Part shown: positions 32,731 to 41,964 of the stretch, one piece after another
How the letters are laid out: every line of letters begins with the position of its first letter
Position numbering within the stretch: position 1 is the first letter of the stretch
DNA from: Pseudogemmatithrix spongiicola
Lineage (GTDB): Bacteria; Gemmatimonadota; Gemmatimonadetes; Gemmatimonadales; Gemmatimonadaceae
Assembly: GCF_030623445.1 (NCBI RefSeq)
Contig: NZ_CP130613.1
Location: 310,001 to 374,000, forward strand
Length of the DNA: 64,000 bases
Direction of reading: 5' to 3'
Position numbers and translations under genes: made by a program
Notes under the pieces: generated by a model
Databases searched by the model: none
What the model was told of the DNA's origin: nothing
Seen by the model: the letters and a program-made list of their open reading frames with translations, nothing else

Positions 32731-35700
32731 TAGAAGCCGATCTCCACCATGGCCGTCAGCGTGCGGAAGACGGGGTACGTGAAGTAGTCGACGCGATAGG
32801 CAAAGGGGTTGCCGCCGCCCGGGCCAGCGACTTCGGGGTCGTAGCCCGAATAGTTGGTGAACGTCAAGAGGTTGCGGCCGACGAGGCCGAGGCGGACCGT
32901 GCGGCCGCCGAGGCCGACGCGTTCGGTGAGCGCCGACGGCAGCGAGTAATTGATGGCGAGCTCGCGGAGGCGGATGTACGAGCCGTCTTCGACGAAGAAC
33001 GTCGACGGGTCGAAGTTGTTGTAGAACGCCGAGTAGTAGCCCACAGGCTTTTTCTCAACTTCCGGCTTGCCGCGCTGGTCGATGACCGGATCGCGGAGGT
33101 CGAAGATCGGCCACTGGCGGGTGTAGTTGTAGATGTCGCCGCCCTGAACCCAGTTGACCACAGCTGAGATCGACAGGCCTTTCCACGTCGCCTGCGTGTT
33201 GAACGCGAGGTTGAAGTCCGGATTCACGTCGGCGATCTGCATGACGTTGGACCCGTTCTCATCCACGTAACGGAGCGGAACCTCGGCGGAGGTGCGCCAC
33301 TGCGAAGCACGCACGAAGTAGCCTTCCTCGTTGCGGACGTAGTCAGCCGCCGTGCCCGTGAGACCACCGCGCGCAATGGTCTGCTGCAATTCCTGCGGCG
33401 TGCGAATCCAGCGCGAGCCGTAGACGACGCCGAAGGTCTCCCCGGGCGCGATCCGGAAGATGGCCGTGTTGTCGTCGGTGGGGTCCGGACCGACGAGGAA
33501 AGGCGCAACGTTCAGAGACTCAACAGTCTGACGGGTGCGGTCGGCCGCGATGTTGAGGCGCCAGAAGAAGTTCTGGGTCTGCATCAAGACGGCGCCCACC
33601 GCGATCTCGTGCGTGATTGCCTTTAGAGAACCGGCGTTGAGCCACTGATTCTGGTAGCCCGTAACGGCCGAAACCGGGACCTGGAGAATCTGGTCCGTCG
33701 TCAGCTTGTCCGAGTACGAGTACTCGAGCGTGTAATTGCGGAGGAAGTCGATGTTGAAGCCGACTTCGGTCTCACGGGACTGCGCGGGGCGGAGGTTGGG
33801 GTTGCCGAGCGTCACCTTTACCGGCACGCCGCCGACGAGGGCGAACTGCTCGTACTGCGCGTCGTACACGGGGCGCAGGCCGGCCGTACCGAACGAGGCG
33901 CGGAGCTTGAACTCATCGACACCCGGCAGCGTGAAGTCCTCCGACACGCGGTAGGCGATCGAGCCGCGGCCATAGATGGCCGAGCGCTGGTCCTTGCCGA
34001 ACAGCGAGGACTGGTCCTGCCGAACGAGGCCGTCGACGATCAGCTTTTCCTTGTAGTCGAAGGTGCTGACGAGGAAGACGTTGTTGTTGCGGATGTCCTG
34101 CGTGAACGAACCCGGGGCCACCGGCGCCGACGGGCCGCGGACGATGCCCGAGAACTCTGGTACGCGCGGGACCTGGAACGACGGCGCGAAGACCGTCAGC
34201 TGCAGGTTCCGCTGGTCTTCATAGACCCACGCGGCCTTGGTGGTGTTTGTGAAGTCGCCGAAGCGGCGCACGGACGTGAGCGAAGCGCCGAGGTTGTACG
34301 CGCGGGTCTCGGAGGACGCCATGAACAGCGAGCCGTCGTCGACATTGCCGGACGAGTTCGTGAAACCCAGCGGTGTGAAGTTCTTGCTACGGTTATTGCC
34401 GGTGTCGAAGTTGGCGTTCGCCTCGGCCGTGAGCCAGTCGAGCACACGGAAGTTGACTTTACCGAAGCCTGTGAAGCGCGTGCGGTCGATCGTATTGTCG
34501 GTCAAGTACGCGGTGTAGAGGGGGTTCGAAACGTTGCCTGTGCGGCCCGGCTGGCGCACACGCGGATCGTAGGGTTCGCCGTTCGCGCCGTCGCGCTCAA
34601 GGTCAATGTTCGGCTCGAGCATGCGGAGGCCGAAGAACGCGGACCCGGCACCCTCACCGTCCGTGTTGTCAGCCGTCGACGTGCCAAAGAACGCGCCAGT
34701 CTGAAAGTCGAGGCGGTCAGAGAGTGCGACGCTGGCATTCACGCGGAAGTTCCGGCGCGTGAACCCGTCGACGAGATTGAGGACGCCTTGGTCGCGCGAG
34801 TTCTGAAACGACGCGTTGATGGACGCATTCCCACGGCGCTGGCCGACGGAGATGTAGTTCGTCATGAACGTGCCGGGGCTGTACACCTGCTCGAGCTGGT
34901 TGAAGTACTCAGGGTACGGGTTGTCCGAAATGCCGTCCGCCTCGGGAATCCGGTTTCCAGACCCGTCCAGCCGGAACGAGCCGTCCGGATTCAGCTGGAA
35001 GGCGTGCGACATGTTGTTCGGGATAGTGCGACGGATTGCGTTCTGGCCGAACTCGTTGCGCACCGTGATCTCGGTGCGGCCTTCTGACAGCTGCCGTCCA
35101 CTCTTGGTGAAGATCTGGATGACGCCATTCGCGGCGTCCGACCCATACAGCGAGCTCGCGGCGGCACCCTTAATCACCTCGATGCGCTCTATGTCCTCCG
35201 AATTGATGTCGGCGAGGGAGATGCGCGTGATGGTCCCGTCAATGATGACGAGCGGGTCCTGGCGCCCGGTGAGCGAGGTGGCGCCGCGGAGGCGGATGGC
35301 TGGGGCCGTCCCAGGTGCGCCGGACGGGGCCGAAACCGTCGCACCGGCGACGCGGCCGTTGATGCCGCCGAGCGCCGACGTGGCTGGGACTTCCTTCAGC
35401 TGCGCCGCGTCGACCACGCCGACGGAGAAGGCCGTCTTGCGCGTGGAGATCGCGTCCGACGTCCCGGTCACGACCATCTGGTCGAGATTGAGGACGTCGC
35501 GCTCCAGCTGGAAGTTGGCGGTGCCGGCGCGACCACTGATGGTGATCGTGATGCGGCTGGGCTTGTAGCCGACGGCGCGGGCGAGGACGATCACGCTCTG
35601 GCCGTCGGGCACGTTCGCCACGATGCGATAGTTGCCCTGCGCATCGGTGCGGGCGGAGGCCCCCGGAAGCTCCGGAAGCGCAACGAGCGCGTTCTCGAGC

Positions 35701-35822
35701 GGGCCTCCGCCCGTCGTCACGCGCCCGCTGATGGTGGATTGTGCGGCCAAGGCGCTGCTCGTGAGCAGCAGCGTGGCGAGGGCGAACAACGTTCGCTTCC
35801 AAGTGGGGGTGCGCCGTTCCAT
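32730..35822 (-). CDS. SusC/RagA-type TonB-dependent outer-membrane transporter
   Basis: 1030 residues from ATG 35822 (MERRTPTWKRTLFALATLLLTSSALAAQ signal; the open frame upstream is not coding). Domains: CarboxypepD-like beta domain (STISGRVTTGGGPLENALVAL..., 27-110), plug with VDAAQLKEVPATSALGGINGRVAGATV and the SusC hallmark IRLRGATSLTGRQDPLVIIDG, then ...DIERIEVIKGAAASSLYGSDAANGVIQIFTK, then a long beta-barrel ending in an aromatic residue (TLTAMVEIGF). It imports a polymer fragment using TonB energy, together with the SusD protein. The substrate cannot be told from sequence. Confidence 0.95.
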   Translation of the reverse strand: MERRTPTWKRTLFALATLLLTSSALAAQSTISGRVTTGGGPLENALVALPELPGASARTDAQGNYRIVANVPDGQSVIVLARAVGYKPSRITITISGRAGTANFQLERDVLNLDQMVVTGTSDAISTRKTAFSVGVVDAAQLKEVPATSALGGINGRVAGATVSAPSGAPGTAPAIRLRGATSLTGRQDPLVIIDGTITRISLADINSEDIERIEVIKGAAASSLYGSDAANGVIQIFTKSGRQLSEGRTEITVRNEFGQNAIRRTIPNNMSHAFQLNPDGSFRLDGSGNRIPEADGISDNPYPEYFNQLEQVYSPGTFMTNYISVGQRRGNASINASFQNSRDQGVLNLVDGFTRRNFRVNASVALSDRLDFQTGAFFGTSTADNTDGEGAGSAFFGLRMLEPNIDLERDGANGEPYDPRVRQPGRTGNVSNPLYTAYLTDNTIDRTRFTGFGKVNFRVLDWLTAEANANFDTGNNRSKNFTPLGFTNSSGNVDDGSLFMASSETRAYNLGASLTSVRRFGDFTNTTKAAWVYEDQRNLQLTVFAPSFQVPRVPEFSGIVRGPSAPVAPGSFTQDIRNNNVFLVSTFDYKEKLIVDGLVRQDQSSLFGKDQRSAIYGRGSIAYRVSEDFTLPGVDEFKLRASFGTAGLRPVYDAQYEQFALVGGVPVKVTLGNPNLRPAQSRETEVGFNIDFLRNYTLEYSYSDKLTTDQILQVPVSAVTGYQNQWLNAGSLKAITHEIAVGAVLMQTQNFFWRLNIAADRTRQTVESLNVAPFLVGPDPTDDNTAIFRIAPGETFGVVYGSRWIRTPQELQQTIARGGLTGTAADYVRNEEGYFVRASQWRTSAEVPLRYVDENGSNVMQIADVNPDFNLAFNTQATWKGLSISAVVNWVQGGDIYNYTRQWPIFDLRDPVIDQRGKPEVEKKPVGYYSAFYNNFDPSTFFVEDGSYIRLRELAINYSLPSALTERVGLGGRTVRLGLVGRNLLTFTNYSGYDPEVAGPGGGNPFAYRVDYFTYPVFRTLTAMVEIGF

Positions 35823-36012
35823 ACGGAGGGCCGCTCCTGAGTGAAGGGGTGGGACGCGTACTCGCCGAGCAATGCTGGACGAAGTCGCGGCGAGCAACAA
35901 TGACGTAAATAGGATGTAACCGCAATAGCCCCCCACCGGCTCGCCACGGCCGCCGCACCGGTGACCCCCCAGCCCTTGCGGGGGTACTCCCATCATCGCT
36001 ACGTGTGTACCT
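35823..36012. other. Divergent region between the SusC gene and the orphan plug gene
   Basis: 190 bases. A TA-containing block (TGACGTAAATAGGATGTAAC, 35901-35920) is a likely promoter area on the minus strand, but no proper -35/-10 spacing was found. Inverted G/C blocks near 35930-35992 may form hairpins. Confidence 0.35.
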
Positions 36013-36849
36013 GTGCGTTCCCCTCTGCTGTCACTTCTGCGGTTCGGTGTCTGCTGCGCGGCCCTGTTCTGGGCCGACGCCGAGGCTGCGGGCCAGCGCG
36101 CGCCTGAGCGGCGCGGGGCCCCGGCGCAGAGCGCACCGAGCCTTCCCGGCCGGTTCTTCGGCACCGTCGTCGATGCCTCCACGAAGCGACCCATCGCCGG
36201 GGCGCGCATCTCCTCGCCGAGCCTGAGCGCCATCACCGTCACGGACTCCGTGGGCCGCTTCGACATCCCGGTCGTGCCGCCGGGCCTCGTCCGCTTCTAC
36301 GTGGTGGCCGCGGAGTTTCCGCGCGCCAACGTCACCTTGGCGTTCGCCTCCGGCGAGGAGATGGAGCGGGTGCTCGAACTCGACTCGACCTCGGTCGCTC
36401 CCACGCCCGCGCGCGACGGCACCGCGCAGGCGCTGCCGGAGGTCACGGTCGAAGCCACCCCCCTCGCGCCCGTGTGGCTGCGGGACTTCGAACGCCGCCG
36501 CGAGACGGGACGCGGGCAGTACGTCACGCGCGACGAGATCACACGGCGCAACTACAACCGGCTCTCCGACATCGTGCAAACGATGCGAGGCGTGACCATG
36601 GACTGCGGCGGCGGCGGGTCCGGCTGCCAGATCCGCATGGTCCGAGCGCCGATGCAGTGCTATCCGGAATACTGGATCGACGGCCAGCTGAACAACGCCT
36701 GGGGGCCCGTGATCCCCGTGCGCGACATCGAGGCGATGGAAGTGTACACGGGCCCCACCGACACGCCCGGCGAGTTCGCCGGGCGCAATGCAGGCTGCGG
36801 CACGATCGTGATCTGGACCAGCGGCGGCCCGCGCCGCCGCCGGCCCTGA
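36013..36849 (+). CDS. Orphan CarboxypepD-like plus TonB-plug protein without a barrel
   Basis: 278 residues from GTG 36013 with a signal peptide (LLRFGVCCAALFWADAEAAG). A carboxypeptidase-regulatory-like domain (RFFGTVVDASTKRPIAGARISSPS...), about residues 48-120, is followed by a plug-like domain: GRGQYVTRDEITRRNYNRLSDIVQTMRGVTMDC, then CYPEYWIDGQLNNAW...IPVRDIEAMEVYTGPTDTPGEFAG..CGTIVIWT. This parallels the plug of TonB receptors, but the protein ends where the barrel should begin. Extra cysteines (DCGGGGSGC, MQC, AGCG) may form disulfides. Probably a periplasmic or outer-membrane-associated accessory; function unknown. Confidence 0.8.
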   Translation: MRSPLLSLLRFGVCCAALFWADAEAAGQRAPERRGAPAQSAPSLPGRFFGTVVDASTKRPIAGARISSPSLSAITVTDSVGRFDIPVVPPGLVRFYVVAAEFPRANVTLAFASGEEMERVLELDSTSVAPTPARDGTAQALPEVTVEATPLAPVWLRDFERRRETGRGQYVTRDEITRRNYNRLSDIVQTMRGVTMDCGGGGSGCQIRMVRAPMQCYPEYWIDGQLNNAWGPVIPVRDIEAMEVYTGPTDTPGEFAGRNAGCGTIVIWTSGGPRRRRP

Positions 36850-36858
36850 CCACGCCGC

Positions 36859-39591
36859 CTAGAAGGAGCCGCCGAGCAGCACGGCGTTGAAGACCATGCG
36901 GTCCAACGCGCGCCACCAGCCGCGGAACATCGGATCGTTGGTGAACATCACCACGTTGCCGCGGCCGACGCGCTCCTGCACGATGAAGGCGCTGCCGCGC
37001 AGCAGGCGCTCGGAGTTGTCCGGGAAGGTGAAGCCGCCGCGCTTAAGCGTTCCCGTGGTCGGGAACACGGCGACGTTGCCGCCGTCGTGGCTCAAGCCAA
37101 GCACGCTGCTGCCGCCCACGAGCACGGGCATGCGCTGCTTCTCCATGCCGAGCGTGACCCAGTTGGTGAGGTCGAGCACGACGTCGAAGTGCGAGCCCGG
37201 CAGGTCGGCGAGCTGATCGGCGCAGGCGTTCGGGCTGGCCGTGGCGCGCGTGGAATCCAGCGGGGCGGCCGTCGAGCGCGTGGGCTCGGCCTTCTTGTCC
37301 GCGCAGGTGATGCGACGCGCACTGGTGAGGCCCACGTCCTCGCGCGTGGCCCAGCTGGTGGCGCCGCCGAAGGTCACGAGCGCGCCGCCATTCTCCACCC
37401 AGCGCTTCAGGTTGGCGCCGTTGCCCTGCACGCCGCCGCTCGGGATGATGATGCCCGTGAACGCCGAGAGGTCGCCGTTGAGCGCGTTGGCGCTGATCGG
37501 CGTGAAGCGCACGCCGTAGCGCTGCTCCAGCGACCACCACACGGCGCCGAAGCTGGTGTGCGAGATGTTGCCTTCGGCGACTACGGCGATGCTCGGCCGC
37601 TTGAGGTCCACGACCACGCTGGATCCCGTGCCGTACTGCGCGTCGTCGGGGAAGGCGCTGTTGACGCCGCGCACTTCGACGCCGGCCAGCTTGGCCAGCG
37701 TGTCGACACGCGCCGCGAGCGTCGTCTCGTTGCGCGACACGCGCGCTACCCAAGTACCGCGCGGCCAGGTGACGTTGCCCGTTTGGATGGGCTGCGCCGC
37801 GATGGCGACGCGGAATCCCTCCTGCATCAGCTGTGCCGCGAGCTTGGCGGCGTTGTTGCGATCGTTGCGCCAGAGATAGGCCGAGCGAGCATCGCGCCCC
37901 TCAACGATGCCGCCCGTGATGGCATGCGGCAGCACCTCGGCGCCCATCCGCACGCCGTTGGTGAACGAGAGCAGCTGGCCTTGCAGGGCCGGGGCGTCCT
38001 CCGTCCAGTAGGCCTCGACGCCGTAGGCGACGGGCAGCGCCCACGCCGAGACGTCGTAGAACTCGTAGCCTTCGGTGTCGTCGGCGTTGCGCGAGCGCTG
38101 CTGGTTGCGCTGGAACTTGGCGAGTTGTTCACGCGCGAACACGGGATCGAGCTCGGGGTCGGCCTCGAGCAGGGCCTTGGCGAGCTTGCCCTGCGGCTGG
38201 GCGAGGTCCACCACGTAGGAGCCGGCGGGGAAGTTGCGGGCGCGCGTGCCGTCCTCGGTGTAGCTCGAGGCCCGCGTGCTGCTGAAACCGGCCGTGGTGC
38301 GCGTGACTTCGATGCCGGCGCGCATCAGCGCCGCGGCCAGCTCGGCGGCGCGCACCGGGTCACTGCCCGGCACGAAGACGACGCGCTTGATGGTGCCGTT
38401 GCGGCCGTCGGTGACGGCCTTGGCGCGGAACGCGGCATAGTCGCGCACCATCTCGCGGGCGCGCGCGGCGGAGGTCTCGAAGGTCGCGATGCTCGCGACG
38501 TAGTGCTTGCTGATGCCGTCGCGCAGCGAGAGCAGCGTGCCGTCCTCGCGGTACTGCAGCAGCGCGGGGCCGCCGTCTGTCTCGTACGTGGTGCCCATGG
38601 CGCCGTTCAGCGACGGCCAGGAGTCGTAGTAGCCCGGATAGTAGAGGTCGAAGGCGTCGCGGACGAAGTACAGCCAGCCGTAGCGGTCGAAGGCGGCGGC
38701 GTTGCCGCGGCCGATGGCCTCGCTCCACTTGAAGGGCCAGCCGGAGATGTTCGCGTTCACCGGCCGCGCGGCGGGCGCCATGTAGTACGTCGAGGTGTAG
38801 CCGTGCAGGTCGGCGGTGACCATCGGGTGCCAGCGCAGCATGCCGCCCGTGATGGCCTGCACCTCACGCTGCGTGATGGCCATGAGGTCGCGGTTCATGT
38901 CGAACCGGTAGTGGTTGAAGCGGCCGCGCGTGGCCCAGGGCTGGCCGCGCTGCTGCTCGAGCGCGGTGGCCTCGGCGCTGCCGACGGCGATCGAGTTGCT
39001 CCACACCGCGAAGCGCTCGTGGCCGTCGGGGTTGGAGCTGGGGTTGATGATGACGATGGCGTTCTTGAGGTGCTCCAGCGTCGCCGGCTCGTTGGACGCG
39101 GCGAAGTGATAGAGCAACTGCATCGAGGCCTCGAAGCCCGGCACCTCGTCGCCGTGCACGGAGCCGGAGAACCACACCACGGCCGGCGTGCGGGCGATCA
39201 CGGCATCGAGCTGAGCCTGCGTGGCGCCGCGCGGGTCGGCGATGCGGTCCAAGTCGGCGCGGATGGCGTCCAGCCGCGCGATGTTCTCCGGCGACGACAC
39301 GATGTAGATGCGCATCGTGCGGCGCTCGTTGCTCACGCCGATCTCCTCGACACGCACGCGATCCTTGGCCGCCTCGGCGATGGCCAGCAGCACGCGCTCC
39401 TGCAGGTGGTACTGCGTGTGCGCATCGCCGACGTTGAAGCCGAGGATGCTCTCGGGGCGGGGGACGCCTTGGCGGTAGGGGCCGCGATCGTAGAACGAGA
39501 ACTTCGCGTCGTCGCGGAGGGGGTTGTCCCAGGGGTGCTGCGCTGCCGCGGGCAGCGCGAGGAGCATCAGTGCGAGGAGTAGGCGCGGCAT
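36859..39591 (-). CDS. Secreted M14 zinc carboxypeptidase with C-terminal amidotransferase-like domain
   Basis: 910 residues from ATG 39591 (signal MPRLLLALMLLALPAAAQ). The M14 centre is complete: H146 and E149 in GSVHGDEVPGFE, the NPSSNPDGHERF loop, third zinc His in VTADLHGYTSTYYM, and the likely catalytic Glu in TTYETDGGPAL. After about residue 420 there is a different alpha/beta part (VVFVPGSDPVRAAELAAALMRAG...; FTGIIIPSGGVQGNGANLKRWVENGGALVTFGGATSWA) resembling a class I glutamine amidotransferase-like domain. The enzyme should act on peptides outside the cell membrane. It converges with the orphan plug gene across nine bases. Confidence 0.9.
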   Translation of the reverse strand: MPRLLLALMLLALPAAAQHPWDNPLRDDAKFSFYDRGPYRQGVPRPESILGFNVGDAHTQYHLQERVLLAIAEAAKDRVRVEEIGVSNERRTMRIYIVSSPENIARLDAIRADLDRIADPRGATQAQLDAVIARTPAVVWFSGSVHGDEVPGFEASMQLLYHFAASNEPATLEHLKNAIVIINPSSNPDGHERFAVWSNSIAVGSAEATALEQQRGQPWATRGRFNHYRFDMNRDLMAITQREVQAITGGMLRWHPMVTADLHGYTSTYYMAPAARPVNANISGWPFKWSEAIGRGNAAAFDRYGWLYFVRDAFDLYYPGYYDSWPSLNGAMGTTYETDGGPALLQYREDGTLLSLRDGISKHYVASIATFETSAARAREMVRDYAAFRAKAVTDGRNGTIKRVVFVPGSDPVRAAELAAALMRAGIEVTRTTAGFSSTRASSYTEDGTRARNFPAGSYVVDLAQPQGKLAKALLEADPELDPVFAREQLAKFQRNQQRSRNADDTEGYEFYDVSAWALPVAYGVEAYWTEDAPALQGQLLSFTNGVRMGAEVLPHAITGGIVEGRDARSAYLWRNDRNNAAKLAAQLMQEGFRVAIAAQPIQTGNVTWPRGTWVARVSRNETTLAARVDTLAKLAGVEVRGVNSAFPDDAQYGTGSSVVVDLKRPSIAVVAEGNISHTSFGAVWWSLEQRYGVRFTPISANALNGDLSAFTGIIIPSGGVQGNGANLKRWVENGGALVTFGGATSWATREDVGLTSARRITCADKKAEPTRSTAAPLDSTRATASPNACADQLADLPGSHFDVVLDLTNWVTLGMEKQRMPVLVGGSSVLGLSHDGGNVAVFPTTGTLKRGGFTFPDNSERLLRGSAFIVQERVGRGNVVMFTNDPMFRGWWRALDRMVFNAVLLGGSF

Positions 39592-39785
39592 CGAGGAGCG
39601 AGGAGCGAGGGGAAGGAACGAGGAACCGAAGGAATGGGGCCGAAGGGAACGGCTCGGCCCTGGATCCGAGGTACGGAAAGCTACGAAAGAGAGGGGGAAG
39701 GGGCCATTTCCCCCTCCCCCTCCGCCCCTCCTTGCCTCGTCCCTCGCCGCTCGATCCCTCCCTTCGCTCTTCGCTCCTCGTCTGT
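39592..39785. other. Intergenic region with purine-rich/pyrimidine-rich mirrored arms
   Basis: 194 bases between kup (end 39786) and the M14 start. CGAGGAGCGAGGAGCGAGG (39592-39610) pairs with 39762-39780 with two mismatches, and inside it a seven-base stem GGGGGAA/TTCCCCC (39693-39714) surrounds the centre. Nearly the whole interval is low-complexity, purine-rich on the left and pyrimidine-rich on the right. Confidence 0.7.
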
Positions 39786-41768
39786 TCAGAACTCGATCTG
39801 CGTCCCGAGCTCGACCACGCGGTTGGGCGGCAGCTGGAAGTACTGCGTGGCGCTGCGCGCATTCCGCGACATCACCGCGAAGAGCTTCTTGCGGAAGATG
39901 TTCATGGACATGGCGCCCTTCTTCCACGGCCCGCTGCGCGGGATGAGCTGTTCGCGGCCGAGGTAGTAGCTGGTGTCGAGCGGCCGCGCGGCGATGCCGG
40001 CGTCGCGGCAGCGCTGGAGGATCTCCTTCACGTCGGGGCCTTCCATGAAGCCATAGGTGCCGATCACGCGGAAGAAACCGTGGCCCAACGCCTCGATGCT
40101 CACGCGTTCGTGCCGCTGGGTCTCGGGGACGTCGGCCGTTCGGATGGACATGAGGATCACGGTCTCATGCAGCACCTTGTTGTGCTTCAGGTGGTGCAGC
40201 AGCACGACCGGTGTGCCCTGGATCTCCGAGGTCATGAAGACGGCCGTGCCGGGCACGCGGGTCTTCGGGTGATCGCCGATGTCCGCGAGGAAGGTCTCCA
40301 TCGGGAGCGAGATGTCCTGCATGCGCTCCGTGAGGATCAGGCGCCCGCGCTTCCACGTGGTCATCATCGTGAAGATCGCGATGGCGACCACCACGGGGAC
40401 CCAGCCGCCGTGGATGAACTTGGAGGCGCTGGCACTGAAGAGCACGACGTCGATGACGCCGAAGACGAGCAGGAACGCCAGCACCTTCCACAGCGGCCAA
40501 TGCCAGCGCCGCAGCGCGATGATGCTGTAGAGGATGGTGCTGAGGACGAACGTCCCGGTGACGGCGATGCCGTATGCGGCGCCGAGGGCCTCCGAGCTCC
40601 GGAAGCCGAACACCATGAGCAGGCAGCCGACGGCCAGCGCACTGTTGATCTCCGGGATGTAGATCTGCCCGAACTCCTTCGCCGAGGTGTGGGTGATCGT
40701 CATGCGCGGCGAGTAGCCGAGCTGGATGCACTGCTGCGTGATCGAGAAAGCCCCCGAGATCATGGCCTGCGAGGCGATGACCGTCGCCATCGTCGCCAAC
40801 GCGACCATCGGATACAGCAGCGCGCGCGGCGCGAGCAGGAAGAACGGATTCTCGATGGCCGTCGGGTCGGTGAGCAGCAGCGCGCCTTGGCCGAAGTAGT
40901 TCAGCAGGAGCGCCGGCAGCGCGATCGTGAGCCAGGCGACGCGGATCGGCCGCTTGCCGAAGTGGCCCATGTCGGCGTAGAGGGCCTCGCCGCCGGTCAC
41001 GACCAGCACGACGGCGCCCATGATGAAGAAGCCGGCCGCGCCGACGTCCTGGAAGAACCGCAGCGCGTACAGCGGGTTCACCGCGGCGAGCACGCCCGGG
41101 TGCTTGAGGAGCGACAGCGTCCCGAGGATCGCCAGCACGGCGAACCACAGCAGCGTGATGGGGCCGAAGAAGGCCCCGACCCTCGCCGTGCCGAACTTCT
41201 GCGCCACGAACAGCCCGACGAGGATGACGGCCGAGAGCGGCACGACGGCCGGCTCGAAGGCGTCGGAGACCACCGTGAGGCCTTCCATGGCCGAGAGCAC
41301 CGAGATGGCCGGCGTGATCATGCCGTCGCCGTAGAGCAGGGCCGCGCCCATGAGGCCGATGGCGATCACGAGGAAGCGATTGGAACGCTTGCCCGGCTCT
41401 TTCTGGAGGATGAGCGCGAGCATCGCGAGGATGCCGCCCTCGCCGCGATTGTCGGCCCGGAGGATGAACACGATGTACTTGACCGTGATCACCAGCACGA
41501 GGGCCCAGAAGACGAGCGAGAGCACGCCGAGCACGTGCTCTGGCGTGGGCGTGATACCGTACTTCTCGCTGAAGACCTCGCGCAGCGCGTAGAGCGGCGA
41601 GGTGCCGATGTCGCCGTACACGACGCCGAGGGCGCCGAGGGCGAGGATCGCGAGCCGCTTGCCGGTGGGATTGGCCTCGACGTGATGCCGTTCCGGCGGT
41701 TTGTACTCGGCGGTCATCCGCACCGACGGTCGCGGGTCGGGAGTCGCCTGAGGGTTGTCGTCCGACAT
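39786..41768 (-). CDS. kup: Kup-type potassium uptake transporter
   Basis: 660 residues from ATG 41768. The hallmark start of the transporter is LAILALGALGVVYGDIGTSPLYALREVF, followed by ADNRGEGGILAMLALI, GAALLYGDGMITPAISVLSAMEGL and about twelve membrane segments, then a cytosolic C-terminal domain of about 200 residues (from about 455). The proton-coupled K+ import role is family knowledge. It is preceded by 196 bases containing the terminator of the efflux operon. Confidence 0.95.
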   Translation of the reverse strand: MSDDNPQATPDPRPSVRMTAEYKPPERHHVEANPTGKRLAILALGALGVVYGDIGTSPLYALREVFSEKYGITPTPEHVLGVLSLVFWALVLVITVKYIVFILRADNRGEGGILAMLALILQKEPGKRSNRFLVIAIGLMGAALLYGDGMITPAISVLSAMEGLTVVSDAFEPAVVPLSAVILVGLFVAQKFGTARVGAFFGPITLLWFAVLAILGTLSLLKHPGVLAAVNPLYALRFFQDVGAAGFFIMGAVVLVVTGGEALYADMGHFGKRPIRVAWLTIALPALLLNYFGQGALLLTDPTAIENPFFLLAPRALLYPMVALATMATVIASQAMISGAFSITQQCIQLGYSPRMTITHTSAKEFGQIYIPEINSALAVGCLLMVFGFRSSEALGAAYGIAVTGTFVLSTILYSIIALRRWHWPLWKVLAFLLVFGVIDVVLFSASASKFIHGGWVPVVVAIAIFTMMTTWKRGRLILTERMQDISLPMETFLADIGDHPKTRVPGTAVFMTSEIQGTPVVLLHHLKHNKVLHETVILMSIRTADVPETQRHERVSIEALGHGFFRVIGTYGFMEGPDVKEILQRCRDAGIAARPLDTSYYLGREQLIPRSGPWKKGAMSMNIFRKKLFAVMSRNARSATQYFQLPPNRVVELGTQIEF

Positions 41769-41897
41769 TATGGGGAGGGGCCGGTCCTGCACCCCAGGGA
41801 TTGCAGCGGGCTGGGTGCGCCGAATGTCGGCGCACACCGCGGCGTGGGCTGCCCGCGCCGCGTCAGGGAATGTATGGCGGGGCGCAGGGGATGCAAA

Positions 41898-41934
41898 CGA
41901 AGCGGGCGACGCGCACCGCGCATCGCCCGCTTCG
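41898..41934 (-). terminator. Rho-independent-like terminator of the efflux operon
   Basis: CGAAGCGGGCGA and TCGCCCGCTTCG form a perfect 12-base stem with a 13-base loop. On the minus strand the hairpin is followed by TTTGC. It lies 31 bases past the permease stop at 41965. A second small AT patch (TTATATAA, 41943-41950) precedes it. Confidence 0.75.
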
Positions 41935-41964
41935 GCCTGCAGTTATATAAGAAGGCGGCCGGCG

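Noticed and set aside
37087-39582. Very long open frame on the plus strand opposite the M14 gene
   Set aside because: It is antisense to a gene with clear catalytic motifs, has low-complexity Arg/Ala/His-rich composition and no signal or family motif; GC-rich third positions keep such frames open.
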